NCBI GenBank assembly: GCA_023079485.1
Contig: CM041084.1
Location: 130,398,792-130,462,791 of the forward strand
Reading direction: 5' to 3'
DNA: 64,000 nucleotides
Origin: Archilochus colubris
Taxonomy: Eukaryota; Chordata; Aves; Apodiformes; Trochilidae
Position 1 is the stretch's first letter. Every line of letters starts with the position of its first letter. Of this stretch, positions 23,501 through 38,500 are shown one piece after another. Position numbers and translations under genes: made by a program. The notes beneath the pieces were generated by a model, which saw only the letters and a list, made by a program, of their open reading frames with translations, made no database searches and had not been told where the DNA came from.

Positions 23501-26500
23501 AGGTAAAGTATGACATGGAATGCCAGGGAAAGGAGAAAGCAGAGTAAGGAGAGATGATTGAGTGCTGTAAAAACTACCAAGGCAAGAATTTTCAGGATAA
23601 GTTTAGAGGAGAATATAGGCAGGTGAGAGGGATTTAAAATAAACCTCCTCCTTCCTCCCAGACTTGCCATTTCCTGACAGCCTTGATTTTGACACAAAGA
23701 AAGTTAATGCAGATACAAAGTCCGTCAAGTACTTACAAGAAAAGTAACCTGCCAACTTCTTAACCTGTTGGTTTTAAAGCTGACCTCTTTGGTTTGGTTA
23801 GTAGGCAGTTTTATGTAGCAGTTAATCTCATTATTGCCAACACAGATGTCAGCTGAACAGCCCTCTTCTGCATAGTCACAAGTGCAGGGATCAAGCCACA
23901 CGTATCCATAGAACTGCACTTCTCTAATCAGCTCCAGGAACTGCACCAAAAAGACAGAATTTAAGTGTTTTGCTGTAAATGCAACTGAAATCTAGTAATG
24001 GGGGAGAGAGAGGGAGGGAAGAGAGAAGGGGAGAGGCTGTGAGGCATATCTTTCAGATTGCTGATACTCTTTCCTCCTAGGAGGACACAGATTCACCAAA
24101 ATATGTCAGTGCTTGATTCAGAAAATAGGATTCACAGTCCAGACTTAGAAACTTGATTTTTTTTTCCCCCCACTGGATAGATGGTCTTTTGGGTGCTTAT
24201 CAGATGTGGTTATGGGAGGAGATAAAACTAACCAGTAAGAGAGAGAACAGCCTTCCTGGTTTTCTCAGGTTCCATATGATTTCCTGAACTATATGCACCT
24301 TTGCACCTTAATTTAGCAAATATAAAAGACTAGGATTCACAGCCAAAAGCTTGCTGTCCCTTGGGATGCAAGTAATTCTTTTGGGGATATTTTAACATGC
24401 TAGCAGAGATAGGAACCTCTGTTTCTATTTGGTGGCTCAGTATCCGACCAGGTGGAAGATGTGGGTCTCTAACTCAAACCACTCCACAAAACCATAATGG
24501 TTTGGAAGTCACAGTCACTAGTATCAATACCTCAGAAAAATAATCCTTTGATCTGTTTATATTGTTTATAAAATACCATTTTAGCTTTGCTTTGTTTTCA
24601 TTTTTCTGAAGAAATTTAAGTTCCTGCATCTGCCCTTCAGTTGGTTTAACCCAATTCCTCTTAACTTCCTGGACTGCCTTAAAAGAATTTTTAAGAATAG
24701 CAAGAAGAGTCAGCAAAAATGTATTTCCTTTCACATACAAACACTCAAACACATACGCACAGAAATCTTTATTTTTAAACAAGGCCTTTTATTTTGGGAC
24801 AAGATCACTTTACACTGTTCTTTCCTCCCGAATTAATAATTTTCATAGTTTCCAAAGCCAATAAAACTCAACATACCTACAGGTTCAGAATTCCAATGCT
24901 GTCCTATCATGGCAGAGTGCCTACATATAGATACAGATATATACACTTGAAAGTAGAGTGGATGTACACCTAAATGGCTCCTTTTTTGTGCAACACTTTT
25001 CCCAAGCCCAAAACATGAGTTAGAATCTCTGCTACGTGAGTTTGGGGTGAGGGGAACAAACAAAAAAACAAACAACAAAACCTAATGTGATCAACAACAG
25101 CTGTACCCAGCACTTAGGAAAGCACAACAGAGCAGTGTTAATCAGGAACCACTTACAAATATTTAAACAATTTGTATAAGAGGTGAAATTTATAGGGGAA
25201 AGTTAACTTCTAGAATTCTAAAGACCTTTCAGTTTACCTGCCTATATAGCAAATTCGGTGAAGCTCCACAACCCATCAGCAGTGTATCAAGAGAAGGATC
25301 CATGTACCTTTTCCATGCCAAGGGAAGAAGATAAGTATGAAGATATGCTTCTAAATATGGCATTTTGGTTTTTCAGATAAACATGAGACCACAACCCAGA
25401 AAGATCCCATTATTTACCAGAAAAACAAAACAAAACACAAACAACAAAATAATCAGTTGTAGCCTTAAAGTGCACACTACCCACATTTATAGCAGACTGG
25501 AAACAAACTACAGTCAAGTCCTGCAGTCTCTCCACTTTGATTTTAGTGGCAAACTTAAGTTACAATTTAGAACTGAAACTTCCCTCCTTTTCCAAGAGAG
25601 GACTGCCATTTCCTACCTCTGCTTTGAAGCATGGCTATATGGGGAAACATCTACTCAGACAGTCACTTTGTCACGGCTTAGTACCACACAGTGCTTTCAT
25701 TAGCTTGCTTTGTTCCCCAGTTTATAAAGCACATATAGGGAAAAAGAGAAAGCTTTGTAGACCCCAAGGCCTAATCCAGGAGATTTAAAACAGACAAGTT
25801 ACAAGCATCAAACAACAAATTTCTGCGTGGCTTCAAGATAATCAACCTCTCACTTCCAGTAAGATGTATGGTCTGATCTTCCTCTCCTGCTCCCAACTAT
25901 GATCCTTGCTCTAGCATTCACCTGGTGCAGCTGATCTACCTCCCTAGGCATGCAAAGATCTATTCCCTTTGTTCAGTTTCATTGTAGAAAGAAACAGACA
26001 GGACCCCAAGTCCTGCAGTGAGCCACTAGATCCTCCCAGCTCTACTGCCTGACTGCACCCTCAGGACCAGGCTCCCTACACCCAGGATTTATCCTTACAC
26101 ATGACTGTTTGCTGCACAACCAACAAGATAGGGGAACTGATCCAGGCCAAAAATAGGCCAGCAAAAACAAATACAAAAAAAAAAAAAAAATGGCCAGCAA
26201 CTTATTTTTAGGCCAGGTTAGCTCACCAGTTCAACTTGCCATGCTTGTCCATGCAGTCACAGTTCTACCAGCACAGCTGAGGAGGAGCCCAAGGTGTGAG
26301 CAAATGAAAGGTAAAAGTGCTCTGCTGCTTAAACCAGACCACTTACCAAAAGAAATGCACAAGCTATGGCCTCGGGCATTTTGTGTATTAGTACACAGAA
26401 ATGATCACTTTAGATAAAAAGTAATCTGCCTCTGCCCAAAGTTGCAGCTTGTAATTCAGAACTCAAAGTTCTCATCTATATTGTTTGCAGGTACATTCCC

Positions 26501-29500
26501 ATTTGTGGTCACAGCCACAAAGGACCTCTCTAGATTCTGAGAGAGGAATGAATATCTGGCTGCACTAAAGGCCCTTCAGGAATATTACAGTGAGAAAATT
26601 TAAAACACACAAGACCTCAGAAACCGGTCAATTTCAATACCAAATTGGCCCCAGAGAAAACCAGTCAAGCTGCTGAGGCTTGAAGACTTTGTAACTAAGT
26701 TCTTCAAGGGATTTCTTTTTCTCTTGATAGCAGTTGTCATGCATCTTGGTAGTTTCTCTTAAGCTTCTTGCTCACCACTTTCTGATCCCAAGCTTACAGT
26801 GCAACTCTTTCATACTCTAAAGACTCACATAAGGAAGTTCAAAGTCTGCCACTTTTTTCAGCACTGGGAAAAGAAAAACCACAGAGACATTTTGTGAAAT
26901 CTGATTAAATAACCCAGCTACATCCATATATCAGTTGGCACTAGTTAGCACATGCTCTTGGAGAAGAAAAAGAACTTAACAAATATAAATTCTAGGGTAA
27001 AGTAAGATAACAGTTTTGTTATTTTCCTCACTTCTCCAAGTCTAAAATCACACAGTTCTGTTGCTCATAGAACATATTTACCCCCTTCAACTATGCCCTT
27101 AGAGAATATCCTTCTCAAATCACAGCTAAGCAGGATAGGTGTTCCTGCATTTAAAGGGAATGGGAATGCAAACTTCCAGGACTGTTGCTCTTCTGGAACA
27201 GAACAGCAGATGAGAGCACTGTAACTAATGTACCACAAGAAAAGCACATCACTCTTCAGAGATCACTACCTTCCTGTGCACTCTTTAAATAAATGTATGT
27301 TTAGAGACTCAAAGCTGCTAACATTTCTTCCACAGTCCAGCAGAACACTTAAGCATGTGAACATCAAACAGTTTTTGGCAGCTGACCATGGGTTAGCATT
27401 TGGACTTGATGCGTTTTGGAAGAATATCAAAGATGCATTCTGTTCTCCTGCATGTGTATGACAATATAAGGCAAAAGTAAATCCATCTGCAACCACCATA
27501 GAAAAGTACAGAAAATGTTCTATCCAGATAGATTTGGGATAGCCACAGTCAGGGTGGGAAAGATACCTTTCACAGCCACAAAGAAGGGGGGCAGGACAAC
27601 AATAAGTAAAATAGATACAGACAGGAAAATTCCTCCTCCACTGTGTAAGCCTCAGTTTACTGCTGAAGCTTAATCTTGGGAAGGTTCAGAAGAGCATTAA
27701 CATCTTCATGCCAAGGAAAAGGCTGAGAAAAGCTAAATAGCTTGGGAAGACCACAGAGAGACTGCAAAGTCCAGCTTCATTCCAGGCAACAGTAAAGGCT
27801 CTGGTCATGTCCCTGATATTGTCTGAGCCCATCCCAGTCCCAGGCCAGGATCCAGCCCCATCCACACACACACCCACACAGGAAACAGGACACCAGCAGA
27901 CCAATGGAGACATAAAAAGCCTCTTTGCAATTTCAGACCATAAAGAGACTCACAATCTTGATTTACAGCTTGCTCAGTACCATCATGGTTAAACTTAAGT
28001 TTCTATCAGTTAGGAAAGGAAACATGTCATGATATAAAAGGAAAGTAAGCCACAGACATTGTTTAGAAATCTAACAAAAGAGTTTCCTGTCCTATTGTTA
28101 AACTCAGCATGTGATATGTAAATTAAGAACTGTTTTGTGTAGGTATGGTCCCCTGATTAAATGCCTACCCGGATAATACACCCAGGAGTTCCCATGAGGT
28201 AGAGTTGCTACATGTCTTATGAACTGAAAGGAACATTATATTAACACATTAAATTCTCATCCTTGCACCACACTATCTACATCCATACACAGCCACTCCA
28301 GGCAGGATTTATCAGACAGGAGGAGTCTTTCAGCCCAAGCCTCATCTGAAGCTCTCTTCAGATTCCAGGTTCAGTCATGGTAGCCAACAAAAAAATCCAA
28401 GGGGAGGCTAAGTTAAGCACCTTTTAAACTTACCAGAGAGAGCTCCATCATCATGATCTTGAAAGAAAAATAAGCTAAAATATTTTATTAATTCTCTTGA
28501 CAGCCCAATCTTGCACGATGTAACCTTTAAAAACAAAGGTCAGAAGTTTAGCTATCCATTAGCATAAGTCAGGAAGAGATGTTCAATACCTATTAATGTA
28601 ACCATTGTTTTTAATTATCCCTTAAGACACCTTTAACTGCCCATTTAAAAAGCAGACATAACCATTCCTACATTGCAGCATTTGAGTTTGTAAGGAGTTG
28701 CAAAAGAACATAAAAACATCATTAAATAGAAAATACTTGCTACTCTGCTATGCCTCTAAGTATCCTCTAATGCAAGGCATCTGCCATGTTATTCCAGATC
28801 TTTACTACTGAATCCTCAGTCTATAGTATGATGACAACATTGCTCATTAGCATCACAAGTAAGTATTTTTACAAGATTTTTACAGGGTTTGTGTATTTTT
28901 CAAGATGACAGAGTCCTCTTGTTTTTCTAGAAAGTATAGACAAGACCTGGCCCTCCAGTGAAAATGCAATTTTACTTGTAGGGTTCGACAATTGCTTGTG
29001 AAGGCTCCTGACAAGAGCAGATCTGTTAAGCTTTCATTATTGACAATGCATAAGGAGAAAAAATCCCTTCCAGTTTGACACTTGGATTGGTTTTAGCTTG
29101 CTGTGGCCTTTTTACCTCTTTTCTGAAAAAGGCAGTTGTAGCACTAACAGATAATGCAGAAGTTATTTTGCAGGAGCAGCTGCATAATGAAATAGTGGAT
29201 ACAGAAAAGTCAGGCAGAGTTGAGCACAGAAGTCACTGAATCAGAGTGGGGCAATTGTCTTGTTGCATTTTAGGTCCTGAAAAATTGAAGCATAAGGTAA
29301 AGCAGCCATAACCTAAAGAGCAAAGTGTTTCCAGAACATTCTTCTGCAGTGACTAATCTCCTCAGTTCACTCAGGAAAGTGGTGTTGCAACCAAAAAAAC
29401 ATTTCTGAGAACACTCCTGCCATAGTTCATCTGGCAGGTGGTGCAACTGGATAGAGGAGTCATGCTTTGGTCAGACAAGCTAGATTTTCTTTATCTGAGC

Positions 29501-32500
29501 ACAAGGTAGAAGTACTGGTTTTCAGTCTTCCTCCAAGGAGTGCCAAGCACAGCTCTGTGTCACAGTGACACCATTGTAAATTCACTCAGCTCCACAGTTC
29601 AGAATGGTTTCCTTCAGCTGTATCAGCTGGTTTATAAAAGCAGACATGACTCTGTGCATGGAAAAAAGTAGACATCAAGCTAAATATAGGTTGTGAAGAA
29701 TTGTTCCAAGTTAAAATTGAAGAACACATTCATGGGGTTTTCCTTATGCTTGTTACTATCAGGGCTGTTACCAGAGGGGGCAGCAGAGTATAAAAATCAC
29801 TTGCCTCACACTCTCTTCAGACACCAAGTAAAATAGAAAATAGTTTAAGAAGTCCAAGCACAAAAGGAAAAAAGTTATCAGCACCATCTTTCATTCTGTT
29901 TGCCTCTGTGCAAAGAAGTCCCTATAAACTACTTTAAGAAATTAGACAGAGTTCCAAAGTGTTATCTCATAATAGCATAATACAAAGTGTACCAGATGGC
30001 ATTTCCCAGGAATATCAAACACAGATCTCAGATTCAGTAGAAATTTGACTTATTTTATTTCTTGGATGAAAGCACAAGCTGCTATGTGCTGCCTGAATAC
30101 TGGGATATTAAGGAGTGATGGTTGCAAACTCTACCTCCACCACAAAAGAACTGTGGTAGCACCTGTACAGCAATGAAAGCTAAATAATTCCTGAAAGCCC
30201 TCTCTTATGTTTAGGACCACAAAGGAAGAAATGGTGTCTTCAGCATTCAAATGTCATTGTTTCTTTCAAGTGCTACATAAATATTGAACACCTGCAAATC
30301 CAATATACAAAGCAACACACACCACCTGTATATGTTTTGGAAACTACCTTGACCAACTGCGGAACACTTTTATCACACCCAAATTATTGGCATTTTTAAG
30401 TATATTAGCAAATCCTTTCCTTACCCAAGGGCCCTATGCAAGTGTCCAATCTCAAAATGCCTCCTTACTTTTTCCACCCTATTAGCACCTCCTTCCCACT
30501 AACAAATCAAAATTTCTATCTTCCTGCCTTCAGCAAACAACAGTCTCTCCCACATCAGTCTCCTCTTGCAGGGTCTAAGGCCAACTCTGACACTTCCCTT
30601 CCCCGGGAAGAACCGGTCCCAGCATTGCCTCGGGTGATGCAAACCCGATGGCAGAACAAAGCCATCGTGGCTGTGTTACCCAGCTCTTGGTACCTGTGAC
30701 TCTGCACAGATACTGAGTGTTCTGTGGCCAGATTAACACCTGAGAGCTTGGCAGAGGAGCCCGAATACACATTCAGCTCACTTTAACCATGGCCAGATGA
30801 GAACTACCTCCACAAACTCAGATTGCAAAGGCACAGCAGAAATACAGTACACGATTTTCTGTATGATAAGAGGAAATTTCAGGTTTCCATGATAAAGAAG
30901 AGTCCCATCAGGTGGGTACCATCAGGCGTGTGTGTGTATGCTTTGTTATTCGTGTTAAGATTAGGAAAAGGGAGCAACTGAGGAAGGGGCTTCAGCCTTG
31001 CTAGTGCTCAACCACGTGGAGATACACAAAATTTGCAGAAACTTTGCTGCTCCTCCCCTCCTGGCACAAGGAGGGAACTCCAGCTGAAAGTTCCAAAAGC
31101 AAGGCAGCCAGTTGTGTAAACAGTGTTTGGTTGCTACTGGTTTCAAAATGTAACCAGCGATTGTTTACTGTATGTGTTACAGCAGCTGTTCGGGACATCT
31201 CGGAGCTAGAACTGCCCCAGTACTGCGAAAGAAGTCCCACGGTTTCACAGCAAACATCAGGGAACACAAGGAAAGGAGAAGCATGCAGAAAAGCAAGACA
31301 TACCAGTTGCACAGCACATTTTAACAGCAGTGCACCAGCTAAGACAGAAGCCGAGGCTAGACCATCTTTTCTGACTTTAATGTACAAGCACTTTCACCCA
31401 CAATATGCAAAAGGAAAGGGTGGTTAAATAAAAATGTGTCCCCATAAAGAACAGTATGTATTTTCTGATTCTATCATGCCCCCCACACCTGGTAGAATTT
31501 CTCCTTCAAAACCACAGAAGATATTCTTGCTTATCTTCAGACAGGGACTTGTATCTTTTCCTGACTGAAATTATCATCTTCATGTTTGCCCACTCCCACT
31601 TTTCCCAAATGGAAAGTTTCCACGCAATTCTAGAAACCCATTACCTCCAATAGTCTTTCTGCAGTGTCCGATGTCTGGGTATCAAGCCTAACATTGCTAC
31701 CATCTGCAAGGTAAACATCCAAAAAGGCTCTCTGGGTTGGGATTTTAAATGTATCCTGATAGGAAGAAACAGAACACTTTTGTTCCTTCCCATACTGCTG
31801 GTGTCTTTCTGAAGATGCTGATGCTCCATTTCCCTGTTTATTCCAGTAAATCAAACAACTGATATTACTGTTTACTAAACCGTATGTTATGAAAATGACT
31901 GTTAAAGCTTGCAAATGACAAAAAAACCCAGAACCAACCAACCAAAAAAACCCCACCATACACAGAACAGCAAGAGGGGAGAATTAGTGGAGGCTCACTT
32001 TGATGTTAAGCTAAGCACAGGTTATTTAGTGTCTCAGTATCTGTAGAAACAGTCACTGTCCTAGGAAGTAGAGGCTCTAAAAAGAGGAGGCAGATAAACA
32101 GCTTCATGTGAATATTCAAAGTCTCAATCTTGCCAAAAGGAAAAAAATGTGTTCTTCTACCTATAAACAGGAAAATCCCCAGTGAGAATAATGAGGCTAT
32201 GGTATACCAGGGCCACTGCTACCAGATTACTGCACACAGTGACAGTGCTTGAGGTTCAAAACCACCATAAACAGAGAGGAGATGCAAAGAAGAAACCTGA
32301 AAGCACTTAAGTCATGAGAAAACTGGCCTCACAGAAAGACCTCAGAAAAATTTCTTACCTCTAGACATAAAAAGGAGGTGATATGCAATCAGCAAAATCA
32401 AAGCCAGATCCATTTGCTATCAGGTGATGACAGACACAGACTATAAGTAGAGCATCACATTTCTAACAGTGAGCTTGTGCAGAAATGGTCTTATTCTCCA

Positions 32501-35500
32501 CTGGTTTTATATCAAGACTTTCCATGTTCTTAAGAGTCTCTTAAATTGCAATTCAGAAAGCTGCATGCTTTGCTATGCATGAGAAGTCAGACTTACTTTT
32601 TTCCAAGAGTAAAGCTGCATGCTTTGCTATGCATGAGAAGTCAGACTTACTTTTTTCCAAGAGTGTGGACATCAGTTTAAGGACTCCCCTGGGGATGCAT
32701 CTGGGTGCGGTGACAAACTCATTGCTGCAGCTCCTCTTCCTGTTGACGACCCTGTACCAGAGCACAGCAAAGGCTCTTCTGGCATTTTTATTAATTAAGG
32801 AGAGGCACTTCCCTTGACATTCACAGCAGATTAAAAATGCTGTCATTGCACATCCTGCATGAAATATTGATTCTTAATTTCTTGCATCCACCTTTGCTAG
32901 CAGGCAGAAGAAATGGGAAACTCCCTTAAATCTCAAGTACTCTTGGTATCTTGGTGCAGAGTCTTCACATGTGCCTGTATATAGGAGCATTTTCTATCCC
33001 CTGTGACATCAGCAGAGCAGGGTGGCAGAGCTGATGTTAATGCTATGTGCTCCACTAACCCCCTCTGGGTACCTGGGAGAACACACTAAGACGTGTGACT
33101 CCAGTTAACTAACTCAGCTCATCTTGGTAACTTTTTTGGGTCAGAAATACAATATTTTCCAGTAAAACTGGTTTTACTTAGGAGTTATTTCAAATTGACA
33201 TCATGTGCAAACAAAATGAGTTTTCTTCCACATCATCTAAAAATTAAGAATGCATCGCCAGAAATGTGTAGAATGATATGAGGGGAAAAAAGGTCTTGGG
33301 GAAAACCAAACCAAACCAAACCACTCTTTCCTATTTAAACAGACTTTCCACTGGTTCTCCTGACAAACAGTTTTTCATCTAGCTGCCTGCCTATACATCT
33401 GTTTACATATATTAAAAGAGCAAGAGAACATCTTCTCAAGGCATTAATTAATGCCCTGCCTGAAGTTCTTCTGGGGGTCCACACAGATTTAATATTTATT
33501 CCCAAATAAATAAGCATGAGCCAAACTTTCAGCTGCTTCCAAGTGGTTTGATTTCTCCAAGAACACTATGCAACACATTAATAGGCAGATTAAATTGAGT
33601 AACTACAAGAAACAATATACTAGAGAAAAAAATAAATCTCATTTCCATCTAGAATGTTCACATTAAGTATCACTGTTTAATATTTAAACCAGGGGTTTCC
33701 TCAGTTGCCTTGGAAAAACTGCTTTACCTTCTCTTACTTGACTTAATTATAGGCACAGCTTCCTTTCATGGTGTAAGGGAGATATTCCCCACTTATTGAT
33801 CTCCAACTTCTGATTACAGTTCTCTTAATATGTTTGTGACAGAGCAAACCAAAAGTAAGAATTATCTTAAATTCTTGGGTTTGGAGATTTTCACCCCTTT
33901 ATGACCTTTTCCCACTTCCTTTATTATCTGCTTTTGCCCCAGAAGGCAGAACTGTCCATACCTGAAACTCCACATATTGTTAAGTGTTCTAAATATTTGT
34001 GTTCAGCCTCTTATCAGCAAAGTATTGAGGCAAAATTTACTTACATAAAAACAAAAGGAGGAAACAGAGCAGTCTGTAAGGCAGGAGAAGACAGTGTTAA
34101 ATAAAGAAATACAAATACAGAAATGTCCCTAAAACAACACAAGAGAATCCAGCATAAGTTTAATACAAATAATAAAGAGATCATTTATCAGCATTAGTGA
34201 TCATCCATTTAATGAGTGCACATGGCAATCCCAGCTGCTGCCAAAGTGGGCAGAAAAATTCTTTTGGAAGAAGTCTACAGCACCGAGTCAGGAAAGTTCT
34301 GATCTTCTCACAAGCTGCTGTTTCAGTTTTGGAAAAAGCAGTGAAGTCATTGCCTCATCTACTCAAACCAAGAACAAATCTTAAAAAAAAAAATTTTGGC
34401 AACAGTGTGTATATATATATATATGTGTGTGTATATATATATATCACTCAGTACTGCTTATTTGAATCTTAATGTTCTCACTATTACCTGTTGTAAAATC
34501 TCTGAAAACACCTGGGACTGCTGTCTGCTCCCTACTTGCCTGCCCAAATATCTCAAAGCACATCTCAGTCATAAATGTAAGAATACAGAATAAGACAGAG
34601 CTGGTGAGGTATTTTCTGCCTTTTTTGTTTATTTTTATGAAAAATCTGCGTATTTCTGAATTACATTTTACCTACACTCTCAATAGCATACACACCACAG
34701 CACTCTTGTTGTTGATCCTTGGCCTCGTACTTTTTCCTCCTCAGGAGAAATGCCTCACATCCTTTGGTGAAGGACCATGTAAGAACCCTGCTTATTGGGC
34801 ACTGGTTGTCTCTGCTTGCTGAAGTACACAAACTTTTAACCTCTCCTTTTGCCATACACCACATTACTCCGTGAGTGCCCAATAAAGAGACATGATATCA
34901 GATTACATTTAAGAATATAGATGAGCTGCATTAAAATGACAGCTAGACAATGTGAGAAGGTATGTAAATCCCTTTCTCATGACAGAAAAGGAAAAGACAT
35001 GACAGAGTCACAATGGTCTCATCTTGTTAAAGACTTCTGGCAAGAACCATGCCATTTGTCTTTAGGGGCTGGACATGGTGGGGCATAGACTGAATCTGTC
35101 TCTCCAGCCTGGCCACTGGATAAGTTTGCAGAGTTTGGAAGTGCAGAGGGGCAGGAACATTCTGGGTTAGATTGTTCAACTCTGGGTTGGTAAATATTTC
35201 CACCATGTTTGTTTTGAGCAGAATATCCATTGTACCAAGCTGCTCCCCCATGTGAGAGCCTTCCCCATGAGAGCCTTGCTCTTCCCTGACAACTTTTCCC
35301 ATGAGATCAGGTGGCTGTGGAAACAGACAGAACATGCCTGCTATAAGGAGCAAAACATAAGAACCTATGCATCAGCTAAAGGCAAAAACAGGGGCATGGA
35401 AAGCAGGGCCAACGTGTGTGGGCTTGTCTGCACTTGAGAAGTTTGCTCTGTCGGAGGTGATAAGGGGCCTATATCTGGTTGGTGTGATACTGAGTGCAGA

Positions 35501-38500
35501 TACAGATGAATCATGCTCAGTGCTGTCAGGCAGCAGAAGTATAGCCAAGGTCCTTGTACAGCCTCCCACTCCAGGGACTGTGGGTCTCTGCACACCCTTC
35601 ACAACCCCATTCAGCAGCAAAACACAGGACAAGGACAAAAAATGTCTTAAGTTTGTTTTTTCCTTTGCATCTTCTATTATTAGCCAGTGACATACTCAAA
35701 TGAATATCTTCAGCTAGAAGCTAAATACTGCTGCTTTTGAGACAAGCCAAAAAAAATAAAAAAAAGAAAAGCAAGAACTAAAAGATTATCTAAGAGGACA
35801 GCTCTGTTCTCTCTTATAATGAAGATGGAAAACCTCAGCAGTAGAAAGAAGTAGGGGGAAAAAAAACCCAAACAAACAAACAAATAAACCCCCAAACTAG
35901 CCTAGAAATCCGATTCATCTCTGGTTTCATATCTTCTCATTCTATTAAAACTAATTATTTCTATTATAAAACCTGCACAGGTTTTACCTGAAGACAAATC
36001 TGTGCTCAATAAGTAGCTGTGGTGGAAGGTAAGTGGCTGATTGCTTCCCATTCATTGCCACCAAGAGCACAGTCCCTCTGCCACTTCTCCACTTTACCTG
36101 GCAGGTTGCTTGTACAGATGCACATTACCTGTAGCAGGTAGCCAAGACTGACTGCTCCAATCCAGTACACATCATTAATCATCCCTCTTGCAGTGTAACA
36201 TAAGCAAGAGCACTGTCTGGTTTTAACACTAAGTATCAGTAACACTGAAAGCCTAACTATGTTTTGACTCCTCATGTAGGACACCAAGTGCTGCCTACTC
36301 ATCTTCACCAGTGGAAACCAGTAAAGAGATGCTTTGAAGATTAACTACACGCTGTGTCTTTCAATGCAGTTACAGAAATTTTGTCACTCTTCCACAAAAC
36401 ATCTCTCTGTTCACAGTATACTAATAAATACTGGACCATGCACAAAGCCAGTGAGATTCTTTAATAGCCAAAATGAACACTTATTCAGTTGCCAGTTACA
36501 CCAATTAAAGGCACTGTGCAAAGCTTATGTCAGGAGAGGCACTCCTGTCTTTCACAGTTAATCTCTCTTAGGAATTTGCTCTTTACCACAATGAAAGAAC
36601 ACAAAGCACTAGATACTATTTGTATTATGAAGCAGCAGTTTATGTAAGCATAGCAATTATAAGTTAAATATGTAAACTTAAGAAGCTGAAGAACTACTGT
36701 TTTTTCCAGGCAGAAAGCCTGAACATTGTATATGAAAATCATCATATTATGGAACAGAAAATGGAGTTAATTTTATGTCTTGAGAATGTACTGACCTTGC
36801 ACTAACATTTAAGGTATAATTCAGAGCCTACCCTGAACTCCACCAAATAACTCACCACTCCTGGCAGTGCAGTCATCCTGTGACATGCACACACATGTAC
36901 ATGATGGTAAATAGAGCATTACAGATGGACTTATGAAGTCATCCGTCTTCACCAAAAGGGCCCACACTAAAGAAAAGCCTAAATATGCAACAACATTTCT
37001 GATAGTATGGTCAAAAAAATCTACAGTACTGGCATGCTGAAAGACATCTTTAAACATTGCAAACACTGTTTTTGAAGAATTATTTCCTGGAATAACTTTG
37101 TCAGAAAATCAGTTGGTAGCGTTTGAGGGCAAATTCCATGCATTCCTGGTGGATTTAACTTTAGAAGACCTGTTATCAGTCTAAGCCTCAGTAGTCAATG
37201 CTGGGTATCATCTTCAGGGCTATAACAGGCTATCAGAACTAGAGAGACTTCTCACAAAAGAAACCCCTAATCAGAAAGGCACTTTTCATTCACTGTCTTG
37301 AGCACTTCAATGGATCTGAATTTAAGAAGCTGTATGTAAACAGTGTCATTTTATTTATGATGTATATGGGTAACCACCCCCACCCCCCCTAGAATTTATT
37401 AAGAATGCTTCTTCACACCACTTTCTACATTCCTTCTGAACCTGAGCCCTTGAGTCACAAAATTGTTATTTGGTCCTTCAAAACTTTGCTCTGCAAGCCA
37501 GGTTACTGCAGCACCAGCAGCATGCCAAGCACTTTCCAGAAAACTAAAGAAGCATCTGCTCCCTGAACCTGCTTCATCACACGGCCATCCTCATAAGAAC
37601 CACAGCAGCTGAAAAGGAGGGAAGGGACATATGGCACTTTGCAGTAGTCAGACACAAGCAAGAACTCTCCAGGCTCCAGGCAAATGAGAAATCCAGGAGC
37701 TACATTAGGCCAGGCCTACAGAGGAGGTGAATATCCTGTTTCTTAGTAGGGGTTATTGCTTTCAGCTCCACATCATGCTAAGGCAACCCACTGGCTGTCT
37801 GGTTGAAGTCAGTCTGCATCAAGAAAGTGCAGGCTTCCAACCAAACACACCTAAGAGTCCTTCAGGAGTCATGGCTGTCTCCTGATTTCATGTTTGTGAC
37901 AAAGTTAGCATTATAGCAGACCACACATATACTAACAAAATTTGATGATTTTTCTCTCTTCTCCCTTTCTACTCTCTCCCTCCACCTGCCCATCCTTGCC
38001 AAAGAAAGATTAGAGATGTAAAGGACTGCATTACAATAGCTATCAAAACTCATCTTGGTTGCAGCAACCCAAATACATGCCAGATTCTGCCCATCACTAC
38101 AGCTGCAAGATAAGAGGACATGACATTTTCACAGCAGTCATCAATACCCTTATCAGCCCAAAGCACTGACACTACCAAAAAGCATTTACAGTTGCAAAAT
38201 CCGAGAATGTGGGTAATCCTCCTATTGAGCTCACACAAAGACTCTTCTGGGAACAGTTTAGAATCAAAAGATTGATCAGATATGCCACAGGATATAAAAA
38301 CAAAGCAAATAGTTCTTTCTATGTGAGAAACAAGTTTATACATGGGCAAAACAATAGCAATACTATTATTATTATTGACACTCAGGTTCCACAGAGAGCA
38401 CTCTGTCATCAGAACTTGCTGCTTTACATGACAGATCAATATACTAAGAACACAAAGAGAAGAAGATAGCAATGGATAGCCCTGAACTCAGGGGCAGGAT

